From UBA7692 sp964650845 (GTDB lineage: Bacteria > Bacteroidota > Bacteroidia > Chitinophagales > LD1), in contig CAZYXR010000007.1 in the NCBI GenBank assembly GCA_964650845.1, positions 5,599 to 69,598 on the forward strand: a stretch of 64,000 nucleotides of DNA, in the 5' to 3' direction. The notes beneath the pieces are model-generated. The model was given only the letters and a program-made list of their open reading frames with translations. It made no database searches and was not told the DNA's origin. Shown one piece after another: positions 18,084-26,870 of this stretch. Made by a program: the position numbers and the translations under genes. Every line of letters starts with the position of its first letter. Within the stretch, counting starts at the first letter, position 1.

Positions 18084-19271
18084 CTATAAAGCCGAAAAAA
18101 TGAGCGAGCTACAATTACCGCCAAAGCCAAATGAATTGCTCATTACATGCTTTAAAGTAGCTTTTTGATAAGACAACACAGGGGTCAATCCCGTAGTTTC
18201 TATGGGTGTAGCAAAGTTTACACTTGGGTAAATTTCTTGATGAGTAAGATTAAGCAAGCAAAATACTGCTTCTATTGCTCCCGCTGCGCCAAGTGTGTGT
18301 CCAATATTAGATTTTGTGGAAGAAAATGGCGGGGGCGATTCAAACAAACGAACCATGCCTACACTCTCTTTTTCGTCATTATTTTCGGTGCCGGTGCCGT
18401 GCGTATTGATGTAATCTATCTGTGATGGTTTTAATCCCGCTACTCGCAAAGCTTCATGCATGGCAAGGTATGGACCATCGCCATCATCGGATAATGAAGA
18501 AGGGTGAAAAGCATCATTGGTATTGGACCAACCACTTACTTCGCCATAATGTTTTTTGCCTTGAGCATCTTCTTCTTTTTCTAAAATCAAAAAGGCGGCA
18601 CCTTCGCCAAGGTTAAGCCCCGCACGATCTTTATCGAATGGTCGGCATTGTTTTGAAGAAAGAATATTAAGTGAGTTAAAACCGTTTATTGTAAACTTTG
18701 CAAGACTATCGGTACCACCCACGATGGCGCGCTTTGCAAAGCCATTCTTCAATAATCTGGCGCCATACATAATGGCATTGGCTGCCGAAGATCAAGCCGT
18801 ATTGAAGGTATTTATAACACCACCAATTTTGTAACGCTCTTGAATATACATATTTACCGAACCAAGATTGTATGATGAAATATACTCGGAACCAATTTCG
18901 TTTTTGTTGGCATCCATATAAAGTTCATCGCTCAAACACATCCCTCCTATTGTGTTGCCATTCAACAGTGCCGTGCCGGACGATTGCAAATCTGCTGCCG
19001 AAAGATTGCTATCGGCAATGGCCTGTTGAAATGCGTGAAGTGCCAAAAGTGTAGTGCGTGTAACACCTGGCTCTACCACCCCTAACTGCTGTTTCAAATC
19101 AGCGTTTGAAATTTTTATTTCGCCAAAAGGCAATACCGATGCGTATTTTGAAGGAAAGAGTTCGAGATTAGAGAATGCACTTCTACCCTCTTTTAACGCA
19201 GTGCGATTAGCTGAAACTGTTGCGCCAAGAGGCGTGATGACACCAATACCTGTAACAACAATTTTACTCAT
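18084..19271 (-). CDS. Beta-ketoacyl-ACP synthase with in-frame UGA at the catalytic cysteine
   Basis: One frame of 395 codons interrupted by a single TGA (18794-18792, codon 160). Context is NTFNTA-TGA-SSAANAIMYGARL, while KAS II-type enzymes read TACSSSANAIM, so the TGA replaces exactly the nucleophilic Cys. The other catalytic residues are intact: His291 (NTHGTG), Lys320 and His325 (KSNIGHTLG). There is no other lesion. TGA is used as an ordinary stop elsewhere in the window (e.g. 25239-25241 and 37227-37229). Readings: selenocysteine recoding, a recent nonsense mutation, or a base error. It overlaps the ACP gene by 4 bp (ATGA) and the permease precedes that, an operon reminiscent of aryl-polyene/flexirubin sets. 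Confidence 0.85.
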
Positions 19272-19546
19272 GCCTGCGGTGCAGTTTCAGTTCGTTTTTG
19301 TTCAATGAACTCAACCATGCTATTTATGTTCGTTAAAATTTTTCTACCTTCTTTCGGGTCTTCAATTTTCAATCCATACTCGCGCTCCAACATTACTACC
19401 AGTTCAATAGAGTCAATAGAATCTAAGCCAAGACCTTCGCCAAACATCGGCATATCGTCTTCTATTTGCTCTGGGGTAACATGAAGCAGGTTCAAATACT
19501 TCACAATGTGTTGTTTCAACTCTTTTTTCAATTCTTCTTTGTCCAT
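19268..19546 (-). CDS. Acyl carrier protein
   Basis: 92 residues with a phosphopantetheine attachment site GLDSIDSIEL (Ser43) and the acidic helix II that follows. It is a dedicated ACP rather than the housekeeping AcpP, because it is coupled by a 4-bp overlap to the ketosynthase gene. It probably carries the growing acyl chain of a small specialised lipid or polyene pathway. No other biosynthetic gene of such a pathway is visible nearby. Confidence 0.92.
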   Translation of the reverse strand: MDKEELKKELKQHIVKYLNLLHVTPEQIEDDMPMFGEGLGLDSIDSIELVVMLEREYGLKIEDPKEGRKILTNINSMVEFIEQKRTETAPQA

Positions 19547-19558
19547 CTGTAAAGTCGA

Positions 19559-20911
19559 TTAAATCAAATAAAATTTTGCTTTTTCAATCCTGCAACTGCC
19601 GCAAGTTGAAGTGCGAATATAATAACAAGCAACGGTATCAGGCTTGCAATAACATCTTTGGTATAGCCTGCTTTTAAAAACAATGTGTAAAACGCTTCCA
19701 TGCACCAGTGCAAAAGCCGGTACCACAATACCGCCAATGGCTGCTAATATTACTACCGAAACCGCCCCAAAGCCAATTGCCTGCTCCATTGATTTGGCAT
19801 AAACCCCCACCAACACGCCATAGCTTACAGCACACCAACCGCAAAAAACAGAAACAATAAACAGGTTAAAAAGATTTGCGGGCAACACCAATGTAGGTAG
19901 CCCTAAATGTGGAAAAAGAAATATGCCCAACGAAAAAATAACTGCCACTTGCGCCAAAGTAACCACTACGTAGGTAATTTGCTTTGCATGTAGATTCATC
20001 AAAAAACTCGTAGGTAATGTTTTTAGCCGTACTGCGCTACCACTTAGCTTTTCTTTTACAATGCTGGTACTAAGTGAAACAACAATAAAAAACATAGCAA
20101 AAATTGTCCATGCAGGCACATTGTGCTGAGTTGCATTGGGTATAATACTGCTACCATCTTTAGCTACAGGTATTTCGTTTATCACAGCGCGATTGCCAAA
20201 TATTTCTTCTTCCAACGAAGCGGGCAATTGCTTACTATTTAATGAAAAGTAAAGCGCCTGAAGTATTTCTTGATTCTCGGTAAACTGCTGGGCACTACGC
20301 AAAGCACCGCCCACCGAAAATCTAAAAGACTCTTGCAATACAGGATTATAAAACAAAGTTAGAGGTTGCTGGGCAGGCAAAACTGAATCTTTAGCAACTT
20401 CGCTACCAGCAGCCAAACCAAATTCCTCTAAAGCCTTTGCCGCAATACTTTTTGCCTTTGCCGACATTGCCACAGAAAACCCATTGGGAATTACAATTGA
20501 AACTAACGACTCTTGTTCGTGCATCAAATCGCTTACCTGCCTATCGCTCAAATCAGCATCTGCATTCGCAATTTGGAACATGCCAATTTTATCTAATGCA
20601 GTAATCAATTGCTTGCTGCTTGTTCCGGTATCTCTGTTACAAATCAACAATGGAATAGAATGGTCGTTCACAAGTTTATAAGCACTATTTTGAATACTTG
20701 TAATTACCACCACCAGCAACACCGGCATAGCAAAAATAACCGCCAATGCAGCTTTGTCGCGCAACAGAATCCGCAAATCTTTTTTTATGGCAGTATAGAG
20801 TTTAAACAATGCTTGCTTATTTTTTCGCGCAGCAAATGTATAATGATTTATTACTTGCAGATTTAGGGAGTTATGATACTGACTACCAATAGTCCACCAA
20901 CAAATCTGCAA
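19559..20911 (-). CDS. ABC-2 type permease, frameshifted near the C-terminus
   Basis: The body fits ABC-2 permeases: one N-terminal helix (LRILLRDKAALAVIFAMPVLLVVV), a large extracytoplasmic loop, then five or six helices. The first 34 residues from 20911 look non-coding; a TTG at 20809 just before LFKLYTAIKKDL is a more natural start. After IGGIVVPAFA the frame goes into Cys/Arg-rich nonsense. The +1 neighbour reads HWCMEAFYTLFLKAGYTKDV...LKKQNFI and stops near the same place, as expected for this family, so an indel (and perhaps loss of about 15 codons) lies near 19700-19720. No ATPase gene is adjacent. Confidence 0.75.
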   Translation of the reverse strand: MQICWWTIGSQYHNSLNLQVINHYTFAARKNKQALFKLYTAIKKDLRILLRDKAALAVIFAMPVLLVVVITSIQNSAYKLVNDHSIPLLICNRDTGTSSKQLITALDKIGMFQIANADADLSDRQVSDLMHEQESLVSIVIPNGFSVAMSAKAKSIAAKALEEFGLAAGSEVAKDSVLPAQQPLTLFYNPVLQESFRFSVGGALRSAQQFTENQEILQALYFSLNSKQLPASLEEEIFGNRAVINEIPVAKDGSSIIPNATQHNVPAWTIFAMFFIVVSLSTSIVKEKLSGSAVRLKTLPTSFLMNLHAKQITYVVVTLAQVAVIFSLGIFLFPHLGLPTLVLPANLFNLFIVSVFCGWCAVSYGVLVGVYAKSMEQAIGFGAVSVVILAAIGGIVVPAFALVHGSVLHIVFKSRLYQRCYCKPDTVACYYIRTSTCGSCRIEKAKFYLI

Positions 20912-20949
20912 GTCGCAAATTCTCGCCCCATTTTTATTTGCTTTGCATC

Positions 20950-22653
20950 ATGCAAAAAAGGTGGCATTTAATAGAAGCAGATGAAGGTAAGGTAAAAGCC
21001 CTTAGCAAAACATTACATATTCATCCGGCTTTGCTGAAACTGCTGGTGCAACGAGGCATATACACTTATGATGAAGCCAAGGATTTTTTCAACCCCGATT
21101 TAGCAAAGCTGCACAATCCATTTTTGATGAAAGATATGGATGCAGCCGTGCATAGAATATTGAAAGCAATTGAAAGGGGAGAGAAAATTTTGATTTATGG
21201 CGATTACGATGTGGACGGCACCACATCGGTTGCTACGGTTTATCTTTTTTTAAAAAGCATTTACACCAACATTGATTATTACATCCCAAACAGATATACC
21301 GAAGGTTACGGTGTTTCATTACGCGGCATAGACTATGCCGATGAAACAGCTTGCAGCTTGATTATTGCTTTAGACTGCGGTGTAAAATCGAATGATAAAG
21401 TTGCTTACGCCACCACAAAAAATATTGACTTTATCATTTGCGACCACCACCTGCCAGGCGATGAATTGCCGACCGCAATTGCCGTGCTTGACCCAAAACG
21501 CACAGACTGCAACTACCCGTACAAAGAGTTAAGCGGCTGCGGCATTGGCTTTAAACTAATTCAAGCAATTTGTATGCAGCAAGGCTTGCCACTAAGCCAA
21601 TGTTACGCCTTGTTGGATTTAGTGTGTGTAAGTATTGCATCAGATATTGTTCCCATTACGGGCGAAAATAGAATTCTTGCATTTCACGGCCTACAACTAC
21701 TAAACAGCGAGTCGGTTTCGCATGGTTTAAAATCGCTGAAAAACATTGCCGGCATCAATAAAAAAATGGACATCACAGATGTAGTGTTTGTGCTGGGGCC
21801 ACGCATTAATGCAGCAGGCAGAATTGAAGACGCAAAACATGCCGTAAAACTACTGATTGGCGAAGCCGATGTAGTAGATGAACATGCCGAAACATTGCAC
21901 GATTTGAATGCTACCCGCAAAGATTTGGACAAACAGATTACTGCCGAAGCTCTTGCCATGATTGAGCAAGATGAGTTTATGCAAAATGCAAAAACATCGG
22001 TTGTGTTTAATGAAACATGGAACAAAGGAGTGATTGGCATTGTAGCTTCGCGGCTTACAGAAACTTACTATCGCCCAACCATTGTTTTAACCGAAAGCGA
22101 TGGAAAAGTTACCGGCAGCGCACGCAGCGTAAAACACTTCGATTTATATGAAGCTATTTACGCCTGCCGCGAACATCTGATACAATTTGGCGGACATAAA
22201 TTTGCTGCTGGATTAACCATGCACAAAGAAAACCTCGATGCCTTTAAAATTGCTTTTGAAAATGAAGTTGCGCGCACCATTTCCGAGCAACATTTAATAC
22301 CTGAAATTGAAATTGATTGCGAACTTCAACCGATAGACATTACCAACAGATTCTACTCAACCATTAAAAGAATAGCACCCTTTGGCCCTAGTAACATGAA
22401 ACCGGTTTTTGTTTTGAAAAATCAAGTTGATTCGGGGTATAGCAAAGTATTAAAAGACACTCATTTAAAACTATCACTAAAAGTTAGCGACAGGAATTAC
22501 ATAAATGGCATTGGCTTTGGTATGGCCGATAAGTTTGCATTGGTTCAACATGAAAACTTCGATGTGGCATTTACAATAGAAGAGAATGAATGGGAAGGAA
22601 AAAAAAACCTTCAATTGATGATCAAGGACATTAGAAAACATGACCCGAAATAG
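20950..22653 (+). CDS. recJ: Single-stranded-DNA exonuclease RecJ
   Basis: 567 residues from 20950 (MQKRWHLIEADEGKV); the frame opens at 20938. RecJ is a 5'-3' ssDNA exonuclease of the DHH family. Motifs include GDYDVDGTTS, IALDCGVKS, DHHLPGDELP with the DHH triad, and the DHHA1 motif GSARSVKHFDLYEAI...FGGHKFAAGLT. An OB domain closes the protein (FGPSNMKPVF). It acts in recombination and mismatch repair. Confidence 0.95.
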   Translation: MQKRWHLIEADEGKVKALSKTLHIHPALLKLLVQRGIYTYDEAKDFFNPDLAKLHNPFLMKDMDAAVHRILKAIERGEKILIYGDYDVDGTTSVATVYLFLKSIYTNIDYYIPNRYTEGYGVSLRGIDYADETACSLIIALDCGVKSNDKVAYATTKNIDFIICDHHLPGDELPTAIAVLDPKRTDCNYPYKELSGCGIGFKLIQAICMQQGLPLSQCYALLDLVCVSIASDIVPITGENRILAFHGLQLLNSESVSHGLKSLKNIAGINKKMDITDVVFVLGPRINAAGRIEDAKHAVKLLIGEADVVDEHAETLHDLNATRKDLDKQITAEALAMIEQDEFMQNAKTSVVFNETWNKGVIGIVASRLTETYYRPTIVLTESDGKVTGSARSVKHFDLYEAIYACREHLIQFGGHKFAAGLTMHKENLDAFKIAFENEVARTISEQHLIPEIEIDCELQPIDITNRFYSTIKRIAPFGPSNMKPVFVLKNQVDSGYSKVLKDTHLKLSLKVSDRNYINGIGFGMADKFALVQHENFDVAFTIEENEWEGKKNLQLMIKDIRKHDPK

Positions 22654-22692
22654 CTGCGTTCTACTCATCCTTATCTTAACTACTTTGCCGCG

Positions 22693-23661
22693 CTACTTTG
22701 TTTCAATTTCCACCACTTCGGGGTCAAACACACCAGTGATGTAAATTTTATTTTTGTACTTAATGGCAGTAGATGAAGCATCAATAACGCTTCCATTATT
22801 GAAGTAGATAATTTCGGATTTTCCGGTTATCAAATCTTTTTCGTACACAGCAGAAGGCGAGTGCTTGCGGAAGTTTTTGAAGTGCTTAATAAATGCCCAA
22901 AGCTTTAAATGTGCTGCGCAATACAACTTGTTGTTTACAATGCGTAAATTATCACCACCTTTCAACTCGCCCTCTACATTTTCGTGCTGCAACATTCCGT
23001 TACTGCCAATTGCGTAACTGAAAATTTTATCTTCTAAAGTAGAAGCAACATACAGTTTGTTGTTGTGCAAAGCCACACCATTTGCATAACGAATTTTTCT
23101 GCTCACCGCATTGCAATTGCCATTTTTGCAATAGGTAATATTTCCTTTTGAAAGCATATTACTTGTGTACATATTACTGAAAAAGAAACTGCCATCTGCC
23201 ATGCCGCAAACTGCATTTGGATGCTTCATTTCGCTATGCGCAATTTGCTGAATAAAATAAAGTCTATCGTGCTTCAATAAAAAACGCAATACCGAATTTT
23301 TGGTTTTCTTTTTACTAATGTATTCATGGTTTACCGCCAAAAGTATTAACGAGTCATTCTGTTTTACCAAATCAATTCCATGCGGAAAAAGCGCAATAGA
23401 ATCGGGCATAAAAACCTTCATTGGCTCTACATGTTTAGAATTCAAGAAGATGGAGAAAAAGCCGCCTTTGCTTGCATCATTTTTCCGTTTTACTCCGCAC
23501 GAAACTATCAAACGAGGGAAACTACTTGTATCTAATACAAAATCTTCGGGACCGTTCAACACATCATATACAGAGTGTTTGAAGCCGTTGGTTTCTACGG
23601 GTAACTTTGCACACGAAGCAGCCAAAAAAGGAAGCAGAAAAAGAAAGAAAATTTTTTGCAT
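22693..23661 (-). CDS. Beta-propeller lipoprotein, SMP-30/arylesterase-like
   Basis: 322 residues with a lipoprotein signal (MQKIFFLFLLPFLAASC, lipid Cys17). The mature part shows the paraoxonase/SMP-30 layout: GPEDFVLDTSSFPRLIVSCG, FPHGIDLVKQNDSLILLAVNHE, KHPNAVCGMADGSFFFSN and GVALHNNKLYVASTLEDKIF. Such propellers are calcium-dependent lactonases or esterases. Substrate is unknown and catalysis unproven for this branch. It is 34 bp downstream of an esterase gene and probably shares its transcript. Confidence 0.7.
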   Translation of the reverse strand: MQKIFFLFLLPFLAASCAKLPVETNGFKHSVYDVLNGPEDFVLDTSSFPRLIVSCGVKRKNDASKGGFFSIFLNSKHVEPMKVFMPDSIALFPHGIDLVKQNDSLILLAVNHEYISKKKTKNSVLRFLLKHDRLYFIQQIAHSEMKHPNAVCGMADGSFFFSNMYTSNMLSKGNITYCKNGNCNAVSRKIRYANGVALHNNKLYVASTLEDKIFSYAIGSNGMLQHENVEGELKGGDNLRIVNNKLYCAAHLKLWAFIKHFKNFRKHSPSAVYEKDLITGKSEIIYFNNGSVIDASSTAIKYKNKIYITGVFDPEVVEIETK

Positions 23662-23695
23662 GGCGGTGAATGTAAGTAATGGGTTACGAATTGCA

Positions 23696-24613
23696 CTAAA
23701 CAGTTTTTAGGAATTCTGCAATGTCGCTATACGCCTTCATCGCCAAAGGATCTATGCGTGGCAAATTGAAAAACGAATGAATCAAACCTTCATATTCTTT
23801 ATACAAAACTTTGCTTCCACCGCCTTCTAATTGTTTAAAATAATTGAAGCCATCATCCAACAAAGGGTCGAACTGTGCCGTAAGAATAAATGCAGGTGCA
23901 AGCCCCGAAAAATCGGACTCGTAACAAGGCGAAACATGCGGGTGGCAACGATCTTCCTCACGCGGAGTGTATTGCTGCCTAAACCAAAAAACTGTTTTCT
24001 TTTCCAACATATAGCCTGTGCCATTTGTAGTTATTGATGCATTGCTGAGCGCACCATCAATCCACGGATACACCAACACCTGCGCTTTCAACGCAATGCC
24101 TTCGCGCTTGCAGCGGTGCGCCATACAGGCAGCTAAATTTCCACCGGCACTATCGCCTGCTACTACTATGTCATTAGCGTTTCCGCCATACTGTGCTACA
24201 TTTAGCATCACCCATTTTATGGCAGTAAACGCATCGTTGTGCGCTGCCGGAAAAGTAAACTCAGGCGCAAGCCGGTAATCAACAGCTACTACCACACAAT
24301 CGTTCATTTTACACAACCGCCTGCATATCCTATCGTGCGACTCTAATCCATACAACACAAAACCACCGCCATGAAAATAGACGATTACGCGCTGTGCATT
24401 TTTTCCACTGCTTCTATAAATGCGCACCGGCACTCCGTTTGCATCTACATCTTGCACACTGTACACATCAATTTTGCTGTCGAAAAGTTTTATTCCTAAC
24501 CGAACAGCCTTATCGGCATTGCTGCGCAGTTCTGCAATATTGTTTACTGCATCATAATCTATGGGTTTGCGCAACTTGCCAAACAGAATAACAATTTTGG
24601 TTCTCCAATTCAT
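23696..24613 (-). CDS. HSL-type alpha/beta hydrolase (esterase/lipase)
   Basis: 305 residues with the hormone-sensitive-lipase family signature: oxyanion motif YFHGGGFVLYG, nucleophile VAGDSAGGNLAA, acid in TAQFDPLLDDG and histidine in GLIHSFFNL. It hydrolyses short-chain esters or related substrates, probably in the cytoplasm since no signal peptide is seen. The gene is the first of a pair with the beta-propeller lipoprotein. Confidence 0.9.
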   Translation of the reverse strand: MNWRTKIVILFGKLRKPIDYDAVNNIAELRSNADKAVRLGIKLFDSKIDVYSVQDVDANGVPVRIYRSSGKNAQRVIVYFHGGGFVLYGLESHDRICRRLCKMNDCVVVAVDYRLAPEFTFPAAHNDAFTAIKWVMLNVAQYGGNANDIVVAGDSAGGNLAACMAHRCKREGIALKAQVLVYPWIDGALSNASITTNGTGYMLEKKTVFWFRQQYTPREEDRCHPHVSPCYESDFSGLAPAFILTAQFDPLLDDGFNYFKQLEGGGSKVLYKEYEGLIHSFFNLPRIDPLAMKAYSDIAEFLKTV

Positions 24614-24674
24614 AATTCGATTAAAGGTAATAATTCATATTTGACGGCTTATTGAAACATAAAAGCCAAGGCAA

Positions 24675-25241
24675 ATGCTCATAGAAAATCAGCAATTTGA
24701 CAAACAAGACTACAGCAGCACTTTATTGCCAAAAGGCGAATACGAAAATTGCACTTTCAGCAATTGCAATTTTTCTAACTCCGACCTGTCGGGCATTAAA
24801 TTTTCGGAATGCGTTTTTACAAATTGCAACTTCAGTTTATGCAAAGTTTCAAACACCGCGTTCAGAGATATTCAATTCAACGACTGCAAGATGCTGGGGC
24901 TGCGATTTTACGACTGCAATCAATTTGGTTTAGCATTCAGTTTCAATAACTGCAACCTCAATCACACATCATTTTCACAAATCAAAATCAAGAAAACAAC
25001 TTTTAAAAACTCGCAACTACACGAAACCGACTTTACGGAGTGCGACTTATCGGCTTCCACTTTCGATAACTGCGATTTGCTGCGAGCAACTTTTGATGGC
25101 ACTCAACTCGAAAAAGTTGATTTTAGAACCGCAAGCAACTATTCTATTGAGCCAACTGCAAACAGAATAAAAGGCGCAAAATTTTCGCTACAAGGTGTAG
25201 TTGGGCTACTGGATAGCTATAACATAGAAATTGAATATTGA
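24675..25241 (+). CDS. Pentapeptide-repeat protein
   Basis: 188 residues made almost entirely of pentapeptide repeats of the A(D/N)LXX type (e.g. NCTFSNCNFSNSDLSGIKFS, ECVFTNCNFSLCKVSNTAFR), with many Cys/Asn at the i-2 position. The order and length match the Qnr/MfpA-like quadrilateral beta-helix group. Qnr-type members bind gyrase by mimicking DNA; here function is an inference only. The stop is TGA, showing that UGA is used as a terminator in this genome. It is transcribed toward the CRISPR array 100 bp away. Confidence 0.85.
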   Translation: MLIENQQFDKQDYSSTLLPKGEYENCTFSNCNFSNSDLSGIKFSECVFTNCNFSLCKVSNTAFRDIQFNDCKMLGLRFYDCNQFGLAFSFNNCNLNHTSFSQIKIKKTTFKNSQLHETDFTECDLSASTFDNCDLLRATFDGTQLEKVDFRTASNYSIEPTANRIKGAKFSLQGVVGLLDSYNIEIEY

Positions 25242-25339
25242 TTGTGTGCAACACCTGTTACTATTCAACTTGCAATGCTGTGAGCCAAAAGTCAAGAAAT
25301 ACAAACTATGAATAATGAAGTTGGGCTAAGAAGCATAAC

Positions 25340-26199
25340 ATCATTGAACACAATGATACAGCTTGTAAAAGATTTGATTGCCGCGTTGTGAATTGCTATC
25401 AGAAAGTATCTTTGAAATCATTGAACACAATTTTGCGGTTGCGGGGCTATCTATCGGTAGCGTTGTGAATTGCTATCAGAAAGTATCTTTGAAATCATTG
25501 AACACAATTTATGTTGCAGTTTATAACCGTTATGCAAGTGTTGTGAATTGCTATCAGAAAGTATCTTTGAAATCATTGAACACAATATTTTGAAAATAAT
25601 AAAGGTAAACAAGCCAGTTGTGAATTGCTATCAGAAAGTATCTTTGAAATCATTGAACACAATATATGCAGGAAAAGATGTTGGCAATATCAGTTGTGAA
25701 TTGCTATCAGAAAGTATCTTTGAAATCATTGAACACAATTCATCAGTTAATGCTGCATACTGAGCGGCGTTGTGAATTGCTATCAGAAAGTATCTTTGAA
25801 ATCATTGAACACATGTATCATTTTGAAAGTTGTTTAGCCACCCGGTTGTGAATTGCTATCAGAAAGTATCTTTGAAATCATTGAACACAATGAGAAGGCG
25901 CACACAGCACTTCGTTATCGGGTTGTGAATTGCTATCAGAAAGTATCTTTGAAATCATTGAACACAATAGGGTTACAACAACGATTTTAAACAGTAATGT
26001 TGTGAATTGCTATCAGAAAGTATCTTTGAAATCATTGAACACAATATCCAAGCACTAACAGGGTCAACTAATTATGTTGTGAATTGCTATCAGAAAGTAT
26101 CTTTGAAATCATTGAACACAATACAAACAAGAAGTAGTGTGACGTATGAGGTGTTGTGAATTGCTATCAGAAAGTATCTTTGAAATCATTGAACACAAT
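25340..26199 (+). CRISPR. Type II-C CRISPR array: 11 full 47-bp repeats plus one degenerate repeat
   Basis: Eleven near-identical repeats begin GTTGTGAATTGC and end TTGAACACAAT, at 25385, 25462, 25540, 25617, 25693, 25769, 25845, 25922, 25999, 26076 and 26153. Spacers are 29-31 bp. Repeat 6 differs at its last two bases. A twelfth copy ends at 25354 but keeps only its last 15 bases (25340-25354), followed by a normal 30-bp spacer, which marks the oldest end. Arrays of 47-bp repeats with 30-bp spacers are typical of Bacteroidota II-C systems. The tracrRNA pairing shows that crRNAs read on the + strand. Confidence 0.97.
25386..25414 (+). promoter_or_regulatory. Promoter inside the CRISPR repeat (first of 11 copies)
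   Basis: In every full repeat TTG (bases 2-4) is followed after 18 bp by TATCTTTG (bases 23-30), an exact TAnnTTTG box identical to that of the rpsC promoter. Transcription would start near repeat base 37, just before the spacer, on the + strand. Coordinates refer to the first full repeat. Confidence 0.6.
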
Positions 26200-26272
26200 A
26201 TACCAAGCGTGTATGCAAGTTGTGGCAATGGTTTCGGGGAATTGATTAGAAAAGAAAAATTGTGTTCAAGTT

Positions 26273-26305
26273 AAATCCCGATCGAATTTTTGGTCGGGAT
26301 TTTTA
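26273..26305 (+). terminator. Terminator downstream of the CRISPR array
   Basis: An 11-bp stem (AAATCCCGATC / GGTCGGGATTT, one G-T pair), loop GAATTTTT, followed by TTTATTT on the + strand. It stops transcription running from the array repeats before it enters the opposing cas2 gene. Confidence 0.8.
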
Positions 26306-26339
26306 TTTCTGTATGACGCTTGCAAATATTCTCAAACAC

Positions 26340-26678
26340 CTAAAACATTTCCAATTGCAACCCTGCTCCTTCCGGTTCTTGTTTTTTTACTCCATAAAAC
26401 AACTCCATCATGCCAAATTGCTTATCGGTAATACAGAGTATGCCTATATGTCCATCGGGTGGCAAGTTGTCTTTTATGCGCTTGATGTGCACATCGGCAT
26501 TTTCGCGGCTGGCACAATGCCGAATGTAGATACTGAATTGAAACATGGTAAATCCATCTTCCAAAATTTTGTCGCGAAATCTGGTGTAGTTTTTGCGGTC
26601 TTGTACATCTTCGGTCGGCAAGTCGAAAAAAATCATTACCCACATGATTCTGTATGCGTTTAAACGTTCTAAATACAC
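26340..26678 (-). CDS. cas2: CRISPR-associated endonuclease Cas2
   Basis: 112 residues with a Cas2 ferredoxin fold: RIMWVMIFFDLPTEDVQDRK carries the conserved Asp, and FTMFQFSIYIRHC and HIGILCITDKQF follow. Cas2 binds Cas1 to form the spacer integration complex. It lies 192 bp after cas1, which is a large gap for these genes, and ends 140 bp from the array, at the acquisition end. Confidence 0.95.
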   Translation of the reverse strand: MYLERLNAYRIMWVMIFFDLPTEDVQDRKNYTRFRDKILEDGFTMFQFSIYIRHCASRENADVHIKRIKDNLPPDGHIGILCITDKQFGMMELFYGVKKQEPEGAGLQLEMF

Positions 26679-26730
26679 TGTGTATTATTTAAAATATTTT
26701 TTGTAACCAATGAGCTTGCTTTACCTTTTG

Positions 26731-26792
26731 TTTGAGATTACTTCGCTCCACAAGCTACGCTCGTAAAAACGCGGTTCTTTTTGCGCAGCAAT
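26731..26792. repeat. Dispersed intergenic repeat, copy B
   Basis: Shares the core CAAGCTACGCTC and about 60 bp of flanking similarity with 1484-1544. It occupies the middle of the 192-bp gap between cas1 and cas2, where no gene was seen. Its position suggests it was inserted into the cas operon. Confidence 0.6.
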
Positions 26793-26870
26793 TAGCCGTG
26801 ATTGCGAACCGAAGTGCAGCAAAGGTGAAGCAAACTGAAAAAAGTTTAAACAGCATCAATTACTACTTTG

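Noticed and set aside
17975..18130. N-terminal extension of valS
   Set aside because: The added 52 residues have no ValRS similarity and overlap the ketosynthase end; the start at 17974 fits.
18084..19271. UGA read as tryptophan or cysteine throughout the genome
   Set aside because: Other genes end at TGA with normal C-termini (25241, 37229), so UGA is a regular stop.
25378..25851. Open frames encoding repeated ESIFEIIEHN and QKVSLKSLNTI peptides
   Set aside because: They are translations of the CRISPR repeats and spacers, not genes.
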